Of a DNA stretch of 64,000 nucleotides, positions 42,838 to 51,985 are shown one piece after another; positions within the stretch are counted from its first letter, which is position 1; every line of letters begins with the position of its first letter. The DNA lies in the NCBI GenBank assembly GCA_023386965.1, contig JAEWIR010000012.1, forward strand, positions 1-64,000, given 5' to 3'. The notes under the pieces were generated by a model, which saw only the letters and a program-made list of their open reading frames with translations, made no database searches and was not told the DNA's origin. The position numbers were made by a program, and so were the translations under genes. Origin of the DNA: Bacteroidota bacterium (GTDB taxonomy: Bacteria > Bacteroidota > Bacteroidia > Flavobacteriales > Weeksellaceae).

Positions 42838-45468
42838 ATGCTAAATTATCGATTAAAAAACTACTTTAGTATTTCCTTCATTGCGCTCAGCCTTCTGTCC
42901 ACAACCTCAGCGTTGGGTCAGAAAACCCGGCCGCCTGCAATGAAAGAAATAAATCAGTTAGCCAAAGCAGGGGATTACATTGATGTGAACGTGGCTCCTT
43001 ATCCGGAGTCCAACTTCACTCCTGCACAACTCGTCACCGATGTTTTGGTGGGCGCATCTCCCACCTGCGGCACCCCGAATATCTCGAATGTTACCATTTC
43101 GCCGAATCAGCCGGTAACAGATAACAACCGGTTCTGGGGGTATTTCAACAAGGGAACTTCACAGTTTCCTTTTGATGAAGGTATAGTACTGACTACAGGA
43201 TATGCTCGTAAAGCCGGTAATCTTGCCGAAAATTTCACACTTGGCGACGTTACAGGAACAAACAGTGATCCGGACCTGGTAGCGGCAACCAATCCATCAG
43301 CAGCACTTCATAATGCTGTAGTTCTGGAATTTGATTTTGTGCCGGCCAGCACACAAATGAAATTTAACTATATTTTTGCCTCAGAAGAATATGATGGCGG
43401 GTTCCCATGTCTGGGTTATGATGATGCGTTTGCCTTATTGCTGAAACCAAATACACCGGGGGCAACTTATACTAATATTGCAGTACTTCCCGGAGGAGCC
43501 GGTCCTGTAACAGCTACCAATATCGTTCCTGCAAGTTTCAGCTGCGGACCCATAAATGCACAGTACTTCGGCTCTGTGCCGCCTAACCAAACCAACTATT
43601 ACGGCCGTACCATCCCACTGGAGGCAACAGCAACAGTTATTCCCGGTCAGTCCTACCATATTAAAATGGTGATTGCTGATGCCAGGGACAGTGGTTATGA
43701 TTCAGCTGTATTCCTTGAAGCCGGCTCATTTGATATTGGTGTTCAGATCCTAAACCCAAATGGCGTAGCCTTACCGGCAGAGGTGCAGATGTGCGACAAC
43801 ACTCCACAGTCTCTTACTGCCTCAGTGCAGGTGCCGGGAGCTACCTATCAGTGGTCACTGAACGGGAATCCTATCTCAGGCGCTACCAATCCTACTTATG
43901 TAGCTACCGCACCGGGAGTGTACTCTATTCAGGTTTTCGTACCGGGTAACCAGTGTCCGGGTGAAGCTTCTGTAACCATTCTTGGCGGCACCTCACCGGT
44001 GGTCAACAATATCACCTTCACCCAGTGTTATGCGCCGGGTAATGTGAATTTCAACCTGAATCTTACTACGACCGCGATAAGCAGCACGCCTGGTGTTACG
44101 TATGCCTTTTATCAGAATCTGGCAGATGCCCAGGCTCAGAATGCGAACGTAATCGCCAACCCGGGTGCGTTTTCAAGTCCGGGTAACGTAACAGTGTATG
44201 CTTTGGTGAAATCCGGTTTCTGTCCTAAGATAGCCGAGATTCAGTTAGTTAAAGCGCCGCAAATCATCGTGGATATTGCGCCGCCACCGGCCATTAACTG
44301 TACGAATCCGCAGGTTACACTGATAGCTACCAGTTCTACCTATCCGGCAGGCTCCGTATTCAGTTGGGTAGCTACAAATGGCGGTTACATTTTCTCCGGT
44401 GCCAATACACTTACTCCTGTGGTCGCAGCCGGCGGAAACTATACGTTAACCATCACAAAAGCTTACCAACCCGGAGATATAGTTTGTTCTGCAACAGGAA
44501 CAGTGACTGTCCAGGAGAATTTCACACCACCTGCAGTAACTGTATCCGCAAGCGATATGAAGGTATGTGCAGGCTATCCGGTAGTGCTGACTGCCACGGG
44601 GGGCGCCACTTATGTTTGGAACACCAACGCCTCGCCTCTCAATGTAATCACTGTGGCTCCAACCCAAACCACCACGTATACGGTGTACTCTGTAGGAGCT
44701 AACGGATGTCAGTCCACTAATCCGGCCACCATAACTATCGAGGTGATTCCGGCAATTTCCACCACACTGCAGCCGGTTGCCGGACAGATTTGTGTGGGCG
44801 ACAGCATAACACTGGATGCCGGTGCAGGCCCCGGGTATACTTACGAGTGGAAGGATGTAGATGATAACGTGATCGGAAATTCGCAGACTGTAACCGTAGA
44901 TGAAACAGGTATTTATACGGTGACTATCGGCAACGGAGAATGTACAGCCACTTTCACCACGCAGGTTGTTGCAGCACAGATCCCTCAGGTGATCAATGCC
45001 GACTTCCAGACCAACACACTCACCCTTACGGCAAGTAACCCAAGTAACGGTCCTTTGGAATACTCCATAGACAACGGATTTACATGGCAGGATTCCAATG
45101 TGTTTAATAATGTGGCTGCCAACATCACGCTTAACCTGCAGGTTCGTGTGAAGTACACCAGCTGTGTAGGCTCCCTGCCGTTCTTTACCCTGCATATACA
45201 GAATGTAATCACGCCAAACGGCGACGGTGTAAATGATGTACTGGACCTGAGCGGAATCAGCCGTTACAAAGACTTCGGAGCTTCTGTCTTTGACCGGTAC
45301 GGAAAAGAGATCTGGAGAGCTACAAAAGACGCTGCCATCTGGACAGGACGTTTCCAAAGCAAGACCTTACCGACGTCTACCTACTGGTATCAGGTAAAGT
45401 ATGAAGATCCTGCGAACAAGAACCCTGTGAATAAAACAGGTTGGATCATGTTGAAAAACAGAGAATAG
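42838..45468 (+). CDS. Choice-of-anchor L surface protein with T9SS type B sorting domain
   Basis: An 876-residue secreted protein. A signal peptide (MLNYRLKNYFSISFIALSLLSTTSALGQ) is followed by a choice-of-anchor L domain (about 65-305, with FPFDEGIVLTTGYARKAG and MKFNYIFASEEYDGG). Several Ig-like/PKD-like repeats follow (QWSLNGNPISGATNPTY, YVWNTNASPLNVITV, YTYEWKDVDDNVIG). The C-terminal gliding-motility-type domain (NVITPNGDGVNDVLDLSGI...YWYQVKYEDP) is the type B signal for the type IX secretion system. It is probably an adhesin or gliding-related surface protein. Upstream in-frame starts lie before the -7 box, so ATG 42838 is used. Confidence 0.9.
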   Translation: MLNYRLKNYFSISFIALSLLSTTSALGQKTRPPAMKEINQLAKAGDYIDVNVAPYPESNFTPAQLVTDVLVGASPTCGTPNISNVTISPNQPVTDNNRFWGYFNKGTSQFPFDEGIVLTTGYARKAGNLAENFTLGDVTGTNSDPDLVAATNPSAALHNAVVLEFDFVPASTQMKFNYIFASEEYDGGFPCLGYDDAFALLLKPNTPGATYTNIAVLPGGAGPVTATNIVPASFSCGPINAQYFGSVPPNQTNYYGRTIPLEATATVIPGQSYHIKMVIADARDSGYDSAVFLEAGSFDIGVQILNPNGVALPAEVQMCDNTPQSLTASVQVPGATYQWSLNGNPISGATNPTYVATAPGVYSIQVFVPGNQCPGEASVTILGGTSPVVNNITFTQCYAPGNVNFNLNLTTTAISSTPGVTYAFYQNLADAQAQNANVIANPGAFSSPGNVTVYALVKSGFCPKIAEIQLVKAPQIIVDIAPPPAINCTNPQVTLIATSSTYPAGSVFSWVATNGGYIFSGANTLTPVVAAGGNYTLTITKAYQPGDIVCSATGTVTVQENFTPPAVTVSASDMKVCAGYPVVLTATGGATYVWNTNASPLNVITVAPTQTTTYTVYSVGANGCQSTNPATITIEVIPAISTTLQPVAGQICVGDSITLDAGAGPGYTYEWKDVDDNVIGNSQTVTVDETGIYTVTIGNGECTATFTTQVVAAQIPQVINADFQTNTLTLTASNPSNGPLEYSIDNGFTWQDSNVFNNVAANITLNLQVRVKYTSCVGSLPFFTLHIQNVITPNGDGVNDVLDLSGISRYKDFGASVFDRYGKEIWRATKDAAIWTGRFQSKTLPTSTYWYQVKYEDPANKNPVNKTGWIMLKNRE

Positions 45469-45487
45469 AAAATATCAGTTAATAATG

Positions 45488-45521
45488 AAGGCTGTCTTGC
45501 ATTGGTAAGACAGCCTTTTTT
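45488..45521. terminator. Bidirectional terminator after the surface protein gene
   Basis: Perfect 11-bp stem AAGGCTGTCTT/AAGACAGCCTT with an 8-base loop and T4. It lies between convergent genes. Confidence 0.85.
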
Positions 45522-45569
45522 AATTAGATTAAAAAACCAAATCACAAACAGAACAGGAATCGGCAGTTC

Positions 45570-46340
45570 CTATTTATTCGCCTTCCATATTTGGGCAAAG
45601 GCAATGAAATCGGCTACCGAAAGTTCTTCCGCACGTTTATCCATGAATTCGTGCTGCTGCAAAGCTTCCGGAATTTCAAGTGTTTTAAGGGCATTGGAAA
45701 GTTTTTTCCGTCGTTGGTTGAATCCTGCCTTCACAATCTGTTTAAAAAGTTCTTTATTTCCTTCCAAACCGTCTTTAAGGTTGCGGGTGAGCCTGATCAC
45801 GCCCGATTTAACCTTCGGTGGCGGGTTAAAGACATTCTCGTGTACCGTGAACAGATATTCCACATCATAATAAGCCTGTACAAGTACGGACAGAATTCCG
45901 TAGCTTTTGGTGCGCGGCACAGCGGCGGTCCGTTCTGCGACCTCCTTCTGGAACATTCCGACCATTTCCGGAATAATCCCGTGATGGTCTATAATTTTGA
46001 ATAAGATCTGCGACGATATATTGTACGGGAAATTACCAATGATGGCAGTCTGTCTGTCATCAGCAAAATCAAAATCAGTTTTAAGGAAATCGCCGATAAA
46101 TGATGGCTCACTCAGCTGGGAATAATTTTTCCTGAGGTAGGCAATGGACTCTTCGTCAATCTCTGCCAGAAACAGTTTGCGGTCCGTCTGCAGCAGATAT
46201 TTGGTAAGGACACCCATACCGGGACCCACTTCAACTATCGTTTCGTAACCGGTGAAGGTAAGCCCGTTAACGATATCTTTCGCTATATTTTCGTCAGTCA
46301 GGAAGTGCTGTCCGAGGTGTTTTTTTGCCCTTACGCTCAT
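45570..46340 (-). CDS. rsmA: 16S rRNA dimethyladenosine transferase
   Basis: A 256-residue KsgA/RsmA enzyme that dimethylates the two adenosines in helix 45 of 16S rRNA using AdoMet. Motifs: KKHLGQHFLTDENIAKDIV at the N-terminus, the AdoMet loop VGPGMGVLTKYL (about 38), LAEIDEESI, and the target-base motif GNFPYNISSQI (about 107; NLPY is more usual). The C-terminal helical domain ends the protein. Loss of this enzyme is known to give kasugamycin resistance. It is transcribed divergently from ftsX. Confidence 0.95.
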   Translation of the reverse strand: MSVRAKKHLGQHFLTDENIAKDIVNGLTFTGYETIVEVGPGMGVLTKYLLQTDRKLFLAEIDEESIAYLRKNYSQLSEPSFIGDFLKTDFDFADDRQTAIIGNFPYNISSQILFKIIDHHGIIPEMVGMFQKEVAERTAAVPRTKSYGILSVLVQAYYDVEYLFTVHENVFNPPPKVKSGVIRLTRNLKDGLEGNKELFKQIVKAGFNQRRKKLSNALKTLEIPEALQQHEFMDKRAEELSVADFIAFAQIWKANK

Positions 46341-46499
46341 GTGGTTTTATTTATGTGGAAGCTGCACGGCGCTGCTGCGGTGCTACAGTGTCTCAGGAAG
46401 GCTTACCGATCTGATTTTGTGTTTTCTTAACACTCATTTTTCTCCTTCGCCGGGCAAATTTCGGAAGTTTTTTTCTATTTTAGCCAAAAATTTTTGTGA

Positions 46500-47396
46500 A
46501 TGGCTAGAACAGTGGAGGATTTTAACAGAAGAAGGCTCAGGTCAAGTAACATCACGGTGGTCGTTAGTATCGCTTTGGTACTTTTTCTGGTCGGACTTTC
46601 CGGTCTGATTCTTATCAACGCTCAAAAATATTCCGATTACCTGAAGGAGCAACTTGTGGTGAACGCCTATTTTGATCAGGATTACGACGCGAAAGATTCC
46701 CTGAAACTTGCCAAGCAGGAACTGGACGCGGTGGAGAAGATAAAGTCTTTGGCTCCTGTAAAGAAGGCCACGTACATCAGCCGCGAGCAGGCGAGTAAAG
46801 AGGCGAGGGTCAGTCTTGGTATTGATTCTGAAAAACTGTTTGATGCGCACATTTTCCCATCCTCGGTAGAGATTGCCCTGAAACCTGAATATGTGGATCC
46901 AGCCAAGGTTAATGATGCCATCAAGCAAATCTCGACAGTGCCGGGTATTGTAGATGTGAAGAACAACTCGGAGTCGCAGCAGATTTATGAAAACCTGAAT
47001 AAGATACTGAAATGGATTCTGGCTTTTTCCATATTGTTCCTGATCCTGGCTATAGTGCTTATCAATAACTCCATCAGGCTGAAAATATTTTCAAAGAGAT
47101 TCATCATCAAAACCATGCAGCTGGTGGGAGCCAAACGCAGATTTATACTTATGCCGTTTGTAAAAGAGGCTGTAATTCTGGGTGTATTAGGTGCAGTGCT
47201 GGGTATCCTGGCTTTATTTGGGGTGTGGTACTATTTTACATCAACCATTCAGACGCCATTTGTTCAGGACACCAATCAGTTCATCCTCCTTGTGGGATTA
47301 ATTGCGCTGATCGGTATTTTTATCACCGTAATCAGTACTGTATTTGCAACCTGGAGGTTCCTGAGGTCTAATATTGACGATTTATACTACACTTAA
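46500..47396 (+). CDS. ftsX: Cell division protein FtsX
   Basis: A 298-residue ABC-type permease. The four membrane helices lie at about 22-43, 168-190, 220-245 and 260-285. A periplasmic domain between TM1 and TM2 (about 45-165) controls peptidoglycan hydrolases. RLKIFSKRFIIKTMQLVGAKRRFI is the cytoplasmic coupling region that meets FtsE. ftsE itself is not in the window. It is the first gene of the plus-strand cluster ftsX-DUF3098-uppP-truB-rluF. Confidence 0.92.
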   Translation: MARTVEDFNRRRLRSSNITVVVSIALVLFLVGLSGLILINAQKYSDYLKEQLVVNAYFDQDYDAKDSLKLAKQELDAVEKIKSLAPVKKATYISREQASKEARVSLGIDSEKLFDAHIFPSSVEIALKPEYVDPAKVNDAIKQISTVPGIVDVKNNSESQQIYENLNKILKWILAFSILFLILAIVLINNSIRLKIFSKRFIIKTMQLVGAKRRFILMPFVKEAVILGVLGAVLGILALFGVWYYFTSTIQTPFVQDTNQFILLVGLIALIGIFITVISTVFATWRFLRSNIDDLYYT

Positions 47397-47397
47397 G

Positions 47398-47694
47398 ATG
47401 GCTAAAAAAACAGCGAAGTTCTCTGCCGATTCTTTCGGGTCTGCGGACAATAGAACACCTGCTCCCTTTTATTTTGGTAAGGATAACTACAGATGGATGT
47501 TCATAGGTCTGGGACTTACTGTCCTGGGATTTCTGCTGATGATGGGCGCCGATGCCAATACGGTGGACGGAAAATTTGATCCCAACAGCTGGAACGAAGA
47601 TATTTTCTCCTTTCGCAGGATCCGGCTGGCTCCTTTTCTTGTGGTAGCGGGATTTGCCGTACAGGTTTACGCGATCCTGAAGCGCAGCAGGTAG
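47398..47694 (+). CDS. DUF3098 family membrane protein
   Basis: A 98-residue protein with two membrane helices (about 37-55 and 75-93). The family pattern is PFYFGKDNYRWMFIGLGLTVLGFLLMMGADAN followed by FSFRRIRLAPFLVVAGFAVQVYAIL. It starts one base after the ftsX stop. The in-frame TTG at 47374 inside ftsX is ignored. The position between ftsX and uppP is a conserved Bacteroidota arrangement, consistent with a role in envelope biogenesis, but no function is known. Confidence 0.88.
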   Translation: MAKKTAKFSADSFGSADNRTPAPFYFGKDNYRWMFIGLGLTVLGFLLMMGADANTVDGKFDPNSWNEDIFSFRRIRLAPFLVVAGFAVQVYAILKRSR

Positions 47695-47725
47695 CCCCGA
47701 AATTTATTAAAATCAATACCCTTAT

Positions 47726-48541
47726 ATGGATCTAATCAAAGCAATTTTTATTGCTGTTGTGGAAGGACTAACCGAGTATCTGCCGGTTTCCTCCACCGCT
47801 CACATGATTTTTACAAGTTCAATCTTCGGCATTCAGGAGGATGAGTTTGTAAAGATGTTTCAGGTTTCAATACAGTTTGGAGCCATACTGGCGGTTGTAT
47901 TCCTATACTGGAAAAAATTTCTTGACTTTTCAAATATTAAGTTCTATCTCAAGTTGGCAGTCGCTGTAATTCCGGCGCTGGTTTTGGGCTACCTGTTTGA
48001 TGATATGATTGAGTCGGTGTTGGGTGATCCCGTGCCTATTGCCGTAGTTCTGATTTTAGGTGGGATTGTCCTTCTCTTTATTGACAGATTTTTCACACAG
48101 CATACCGTTCACGACGAAAAGGAAATTACCTACAAAAAGGCCTTCACTATTGGACTTTGGCAATGTTTGGCTATGATGCCGGGCGTGAGCCGCAGTGCCG
48201 CCTCCATCATTGGGGGGATGCAGCAAAAGCTGACCAGAGTGGCCGCTGCTGAGTTTTCATTCTTCCTGGCGGTGCCCACCATGCTTGCAGTAACCACCTA
48301 TTCCATCTTCCTTAAAACATGGACTCACCACGGCGTGGAGCAGAAGGGTTACGAAATGATTTTTGCGAATTCTGAGAATACCACAAGCTTCTTTGTCGGA
48401 AATGCTGTTGCCTTTATCGTGGCTGTAATTGCAATCAAATTCTTCATCGGAGTGCTTACCAAATATGGTTTCAAACCGTGGGGTTGGTACCGGATCATTG
48501 TGGGTATCCTTCTGCTGATCTATTTTACGCAGTTTTCGTAG
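47726..48541 (+). CDS. uppP: Undecaprenyl-diphosphatase (BacA/UppP)
   Basis: A 271-residue polytopic membrane enzyme that dephosphorylates undecaprenyl pyrophosphate so the lipid carrier can be reused in peptidoglycan and glycan synthesis. The active-site motifs are EGLTEYLPVSSTAH (about 13-26) and PGVSRSAASIIGG (about 152-164). Overproduction of family members confers bacitracin resistance. It is co-oriented with ftsX and the DUF3098 gene and probably shares their transcript. Confidence 0.95.
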   Translation: MDLIKAIFIAVVEGLTEYLPVSSTAHMIFTSSIFGIQEDEFVKMFQVSIQFGAILAVVFLYWKKFLDFSNIKFYLKLAVAVIPALVLGYLFDDMIESVLGDPVPIAVVLILGGIVLLFIDRFFTQHTVHDEKEITYKKAFTIGLWQCLAMMPGVSRSAASIIGGMQQKLTRVAAAEFSFFLAVPTMLAVTTYSIFLKTWTHHGVEQKGYEMIFANSENTTSFFVGNAVAFIVAVIAIKFFIGVLTKYGFKPWGWYRIIVGILLLIYFTQFS

Positions 48542-48546
48542 TATTT

Positions 48547-48635
48547 GGGCAGCTTTTTCCGCCCTCCGTTCCCGCTTTTTTGCCTTCACTATGTTGCGGC
48601 AAAAAGAGCTCCACTCAGGTCGGGCTGCGGGTAGC
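48547..48635. repeat. Nested palindromic intergenic element
   Basis: It contains an 8-bp stem TTTTTGCC (48577-48584) / GGCAAAAA (48598-48605), flanked by GC-rich sequence (TCCGCCCTCCGTTCCCGC on the left, CACTCAGGTCGGGCTGCGG on the right). The layout resembles a dispersed palindromic element I recall from flavobacterial intergenic regions. Only one copy is in this window. Confidence 0.45.
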
Positions 48636-48664
48636 GGCATTTTCAATAATTTTAGTTTATAATA

Positions 48665-49366
48665 ATGACTGATCAGGATCTCCTTGAAGGACAAATCATA
48701 TTACTCGACAAACCTCTGGACTGGACCAGTTTTCAGGCAGTTAACAAGCTTAAATACAAACTGAAGAACGAGTTCAGCCTTCCAAAAAAGTTCAAGATCG
48801 GTCATGCAGGAACTTTAGATCCCCGTGCAACCGGCCTGTTGATTGTGTGCACCGGAAAATTCACCAAAAAGATCCAGGAGATCCAGGATGCGCCTAAGGA
48901 ATATCTTACCGAAATCAAAATCGGGGTGCAGACAGAATCTTACGATACCGAGAAGCCTGAAATCCTGCCTCAGGATTATTCGCATATTTCGGAGGATCTG
49001 TTACACGAAACTTTAGCTAAATTTGTAGGTGTGATTCAGCAGAAGCCGCCGGTTTTTTCTGCCATTAAGATTGACGGTCAGCGTGCCTACGATATGGCCA
49101 GAAAAGGGCAGGAGGTAGAGATGAAGTTGCGTCCTACCACTATTCACTATCTGAACGGAATTGAAATAGACCTTCCCTTCGTCCGTTTTACTGTAGGATG
49201 TTCAAAAGGTACCTATATCCGGAGTCTGGCGCATGACATAGGCCGGGAACTGGGCGTTGGCGCTTATCTCACGAATCTTCGGCGTACTAAAATCGGAGAC
49301 TATTCTGTTAGTGACGCTTCAGCCGAACTGCTGGAGAATGAATTCCGTTTTTCAGATCACCAGTAA
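48665..49366 (+). CDS. truB: tRNA pseudouridine(55) synthase TruB
   Basis: A 233-residue enzyme that makes pseudouridine 55 in the T-loop of tRNAs. Motif I is KIGHAGTLDPRATGLLIV with the catalytic Asp (about 53). Other family segments are KPPVFSAIKIDGQRAYDMARKG and VGCSKGTYIRSLAHDIGRELG. It lacks the C-terminal PUA domain of the E. coli enzyme, as is common in Bacteroidota. It is 27 bases upstream of rluF. Confidence 0.94.
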   Translation: MTDQDLLEGQIILLDKPLDWTSFQAVNKLKYKLKNEFSLPKKFKIGHAGTLDPRATGLLIVCTGKFTKKIQEIQDAPKEYLTEIKIGVQTESYDTEKPEILPQDYSHISEDLLHETLAKFVGVIQQKPPVFSAIKIDGQRAYDMARKGQEVEMKLRPTTIHYLNGIEIDLPFVRFTVGCSKGTYIRSLAHDIGRELGVGAYLTNLRRTKIGDYSVSDASAELLENEFRFSDHQ

Positions 49367-49393
49367 CATCAGTAACCGCTCATACTGCAAGAC

Positions 49394-50116
49394 ATGGAAA
49401 AGACCCGTATCAATAAATATCTCTCTGAAGTTGGATTCTGCTCCCGGCGGGAGGCCGACCGCATGCTTGAGCACGGCCGTATTACGGTGAACGGTGTGGT
49501 TCCGGAAATGGGCACCAAAGTTTCCGATGAAGATGAAATTATGGTTGACGGCGTTTCCATCCGCAAGACGGGGGAAGAGCATGTCTACATCGCTTTAAAC
49601 AAACCTGTGGGAATTGTTTGTACAACTGATACAAAGCGGGAAAAGGACAATATTATCGACTTCCTGAATCATCCCAAAAGGATATTCCCGATCGGCCGTC
49701 TGGACAAACCCAGTGAAGGACTTATCCTGCTGACTTCAGACGGTGATATCGTAAACAAGATACTGAGGGCGCGAAACAACCACGGTAAAGAATATATCGT
49801 AAGGGTCGACAAGCCAATCACGCCACAATTCCTGCATAAGATGCGTAACGGAATTCCGATTCTTGGCACGGTGACCAACAAATGCGAAGTGGAGCAGATT
49901 GATACGCTCTCCTTCCGTATTGTTCTCACGCAGGGCCTGAACAGGCAGATACGCCGTATGTGCGAATACTTGGGTTATGAAGTGAAGAAACTGAAAAGGA
50001 TCCGCATTATGAACATCAAACTGGATCTACCGGTTGGAAAATGGAGGGATCTGACTGCCGAAGAACTTTCTGAGCTCAATGCTTTGCTGGCCGATTCTCC
50101 AAAAACCATAGACTAA
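49394..50116 (+). CDS. rluF: 23S rRNA pseudouridine synthase RluF
   Basis: A 240-residue RsuA-family enzyme. The N-terminal S4 RNA-binding domain (TRINKYLSEVGFCSRREADRMLEHGRITVNG) is followed by the catalytic domain with the Asp in GRLDKPSEGLILLTSDGD (about 98). ILGTVTNKCEVEQ and GLNRQIRRMCEYLGYEVKKLKRIRIMN match RluF closely (target U2604 in E. coli 23S rRNA) rather than RluB or RsuA. It ends 19 bases before the convergent helix-hairpin-helix gene. Confidence 0.9.
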   Translation: MEKTRINKYLSEVGFCSRREADRMLEHGRITVNGVVPEMGTKVSDEDEIMVDGVSIRKTGEEHVYIALNKPVGIVCTTDTKREKDNIIDFLNHPKRIFPIGRLDKPSEGLILLTSDGDIVNKILRARNNHGKEYIVRVDKPITPQFLHKMRNGIPILGTVTNKCEVEQIDTLSFRIVLTQGLNRQIRRMCEYLGYEVKKLKRIRIMNIKLDLPVGKWRDLTAEELSELNALLADSPKTID

Positions 50117-50135
50117 AAACGTCTTTCAATCTCTC

Positions 50136-51512
50136 TCATTTCAGGTACAGTTTCATTTTCGCCAGATATTCCGGTTTCGCATTCACCAGTTTCCAGATTT
50201 TCTTTTCATCGGAATTGCTGAGCCGGTAATAGATGATCTTATCTGCCGAATATCTGAAATAGGGATGTGTCTTCAACCAGCTTTCGGGAGCTTCAGCCAA
50301 AGTATACCGCTCTACTTTAGAAAGGTTCAGCGGTGAAATATCAATCAGTTTTTGTGCAAGTTCACGGTCGATGTCATAGCTTTCGAAAACCTGGTTCTTT
50401 ACCGCAAATCCACCCAGCTTTTTGCGGAAAGACACGTAGTTACGCGCTGCCCTCTCATCAAAACCAAACTCGACCAGCTGCTCAGCTGTAATTTCGTTGA
50501 TATCTACCTTGCTGAAATCTGTGACAGGTCCTGAAATCTGGCTGGGGCTACCTGCAGATCCATTCCGTTTACCTATATTTTCCGGATTAAGGTTGATGAA
50601 AGGCTCCAGTTCAGCAAATTTCTGCTCCGAAATCACAAAACAGTTTTTGATGTCATCCTTGCTTCTGAAACTTCCTTTCAGGATCCTGTTGCGGTAGTTC
50701 ATTATCACATTGGCCTGTTTCTCCGAAAATCCCAGACCTATCCAGCCCTGCAAATCAAGTAGATTGGGATCGAACTCAGCAATTTTTGTCAGCGAGCCTT
50801 TGCTTTCAGAACGTGCGAAAATTTTTCCCGGCGCGTTCGGAGTAGGTGCGGTCCCAGCAGTGGCGGGCAATAGCAGGTAAGGTTCAAGTTTTCTGTAGTT
50901 TTCATCGCTTATGATGAAACAATCCCGGAATTTCTCCTTACTGATGAAACTGCCACCCAGATACGAGCGGTATTTCAGGATGGCGGCGGCCTGCCTTTCG
51001 CTGAATCCCAGTTTTTCCCAGTCATGCTGGTCGTAATTATCCGGATTAAATTTCCCGGGGATTGAAAGTGTTTTTTTAGCAGGTGAAAATGTTGATCCCG
51101 GTTTGTAATTATAACCGGTATTTCCACCGCCTGACTTCTCTTTTTCCGGAAGCAGAAGGAAAGGTGCCAGCTGTTTATACCGGCTGTCGGAAACTGCGTA
51201 ACATTTTTTAAACTGTTCTTTAGAAATAAATGCACCACCCACAACCTGTTTGTATTTCAGGATGGTGGCTGCCTGCTTTTCCGAAAATCCCAGGGCCATC
51301 CATTGGGAAGCGTCAAGGTCGTTAGGGTCAAATTCGGAAAGTGGGACGCTTTTTGCCGCTTCAACTTCAGTAAATGTAAGGTTACCGGGCTCGTAGGATT
51401 CCGCCGGTTCACGACCACTGTAAACGGTTAAACCGACCGTTACTGCCAGAATCAGCAGCAGAATAAGAATCAGATGTTTTCGGGAAACTGTAAATTGTAG
51501 GGTAGAGTTCAT
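50136..51512 (-). CDS. Helix-hairpin-helix (ComEA-like) repeat protein
   Basis: A 458-residue protein anchored by an N-terminal membrane helix (RKHLILILLLILAVTVGLTVY). Four HhH units follow: the first three share FDPN-LD---W-ALGFSEKQAATILKY...GGAFISKEQFKKC-A-SD-RY--L-PFLLLP, and the fourth is more divergent (VDINEITAEQLVEFGFDERAARNYVSF). ComEA binds incoming DNA with two such hairpins, so DNA binding at the outside of the inner membrane is likely. Involvement in natural transformation is not shown by neighbours. Confidence 0.85.
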   Translation of the reverse strand: MNSTLQFTVSRKHLILILLLILAVTVGLTVYSGREPAESYEPGNLTFTEVEAAKSVPLSEFDPNDLDASQWMALGFSEKQAATILKYKQVVGGAFISKEQFKKCYAVSDSRYKQLAPFLLLPEKEKSGGGNTGYNYKPGSTFSPAKKTLSIPGKFNPDNYDQHDWEKLGFSERQAAAILKYRSYLGGSFISKEKFRDCFIISDENYRKLEPYLLLPATAGTAPTPNAPGKIFARSESKGSLTKIAEFDPNLLDLQGWIGLGFSEKQANVIMNYRNRILKGSFRSKDDIKNCFVISEQKFAELEPFINLNPENIGKRNGSAGSPSQISGPVTDFSKVDINEITAEQLVEFGFDERAARNYVSFRKKLGGFAVKNQVFESYDIDRELAQKLIDISPLNLSKVERYTLAEAPESWLKTHPYFRYSADKIIYYRLSNSDEKKIWKLVNAKPEYLAKMKLYLK

Positions 51513-51595
51513 CTGTCTAATTTTATGTAAAATTAGCAGTGTATGAAATTGAATTTCAAGGGGAAATCACCTATTTCCTTACAGGAAAAACACCC

Positions 51596-51940
51596 TTAAT
51601 TTTCCGGTTTGTCGGTCAGGGATTCCTTCAGCTTCTGAAGTTCAGCCTTAACAAACTGCAGGCGGTCTATAAGCGAGATGGTTTCCGAAATCTTGCTGTT
51701 GGTGGCCAGTGCCACACGGGCGCCGTCCAGCGTATAACCTTTCTCTTTAACCAAATGATAGATGATTTTCAGATTGGTAAGGTCTTCGGGAGTGAAATAA
51801 CGGTTTCCTTTCTTATTCTTCTTGGGGCGCAAAATCGGAAATTCCTGCTCCCAGTATCTGATCAGGGAAGTATTGACATCAAATGCCCTGGCCACTTCGC
51901 CTATGGAATAATAGAGTTTGTCCGGCAGATTAATCTTCAT
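51596..51940 (-). CDS. MerR family transcriptional regulator
   Basis: A 114-residue protein with the MerR winged-helix (YYSIGEVARAFDVNTSLIRYWEQEFPILRPKKNKKGNRYFTPEDLTNLKIIYHLVKEKGYTLDGAR) and a short coiled-coil C-terminus (ISLIDRLQFVKAELQKLKESL). It has no C-terminal effector domain and no metal-binding Cys, so it probably acts as a small regulator without a metal or drug sensor. The target is unknown. It lies 45 bases downstream of the DEAD-box helicase gene on the same strand. Confidence 0.88.
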   Translation of the reverse strand: MKINLPDKLYYSIGEVARAFDVNTSLIRYWEQEFPILRPKKNKKGNRYFTPEDLTNLKIIYHLVKEKGYTLDGARVALATNSKISETISLIDRLQFVKAELQKLKESLTDKPEN

Positions 51941-51985
51941 AACAGGTTAAGGTCTAATTCAAAGATAAATAAATTCAGGATTAAA

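Noticed and set aside
44446..45357. 303-codon frame antisense to the T9SS surface protein gene
   Set aside because: The sense strand encodes clear Ig-like and sorting domains; the antisense frame has shadow composition.
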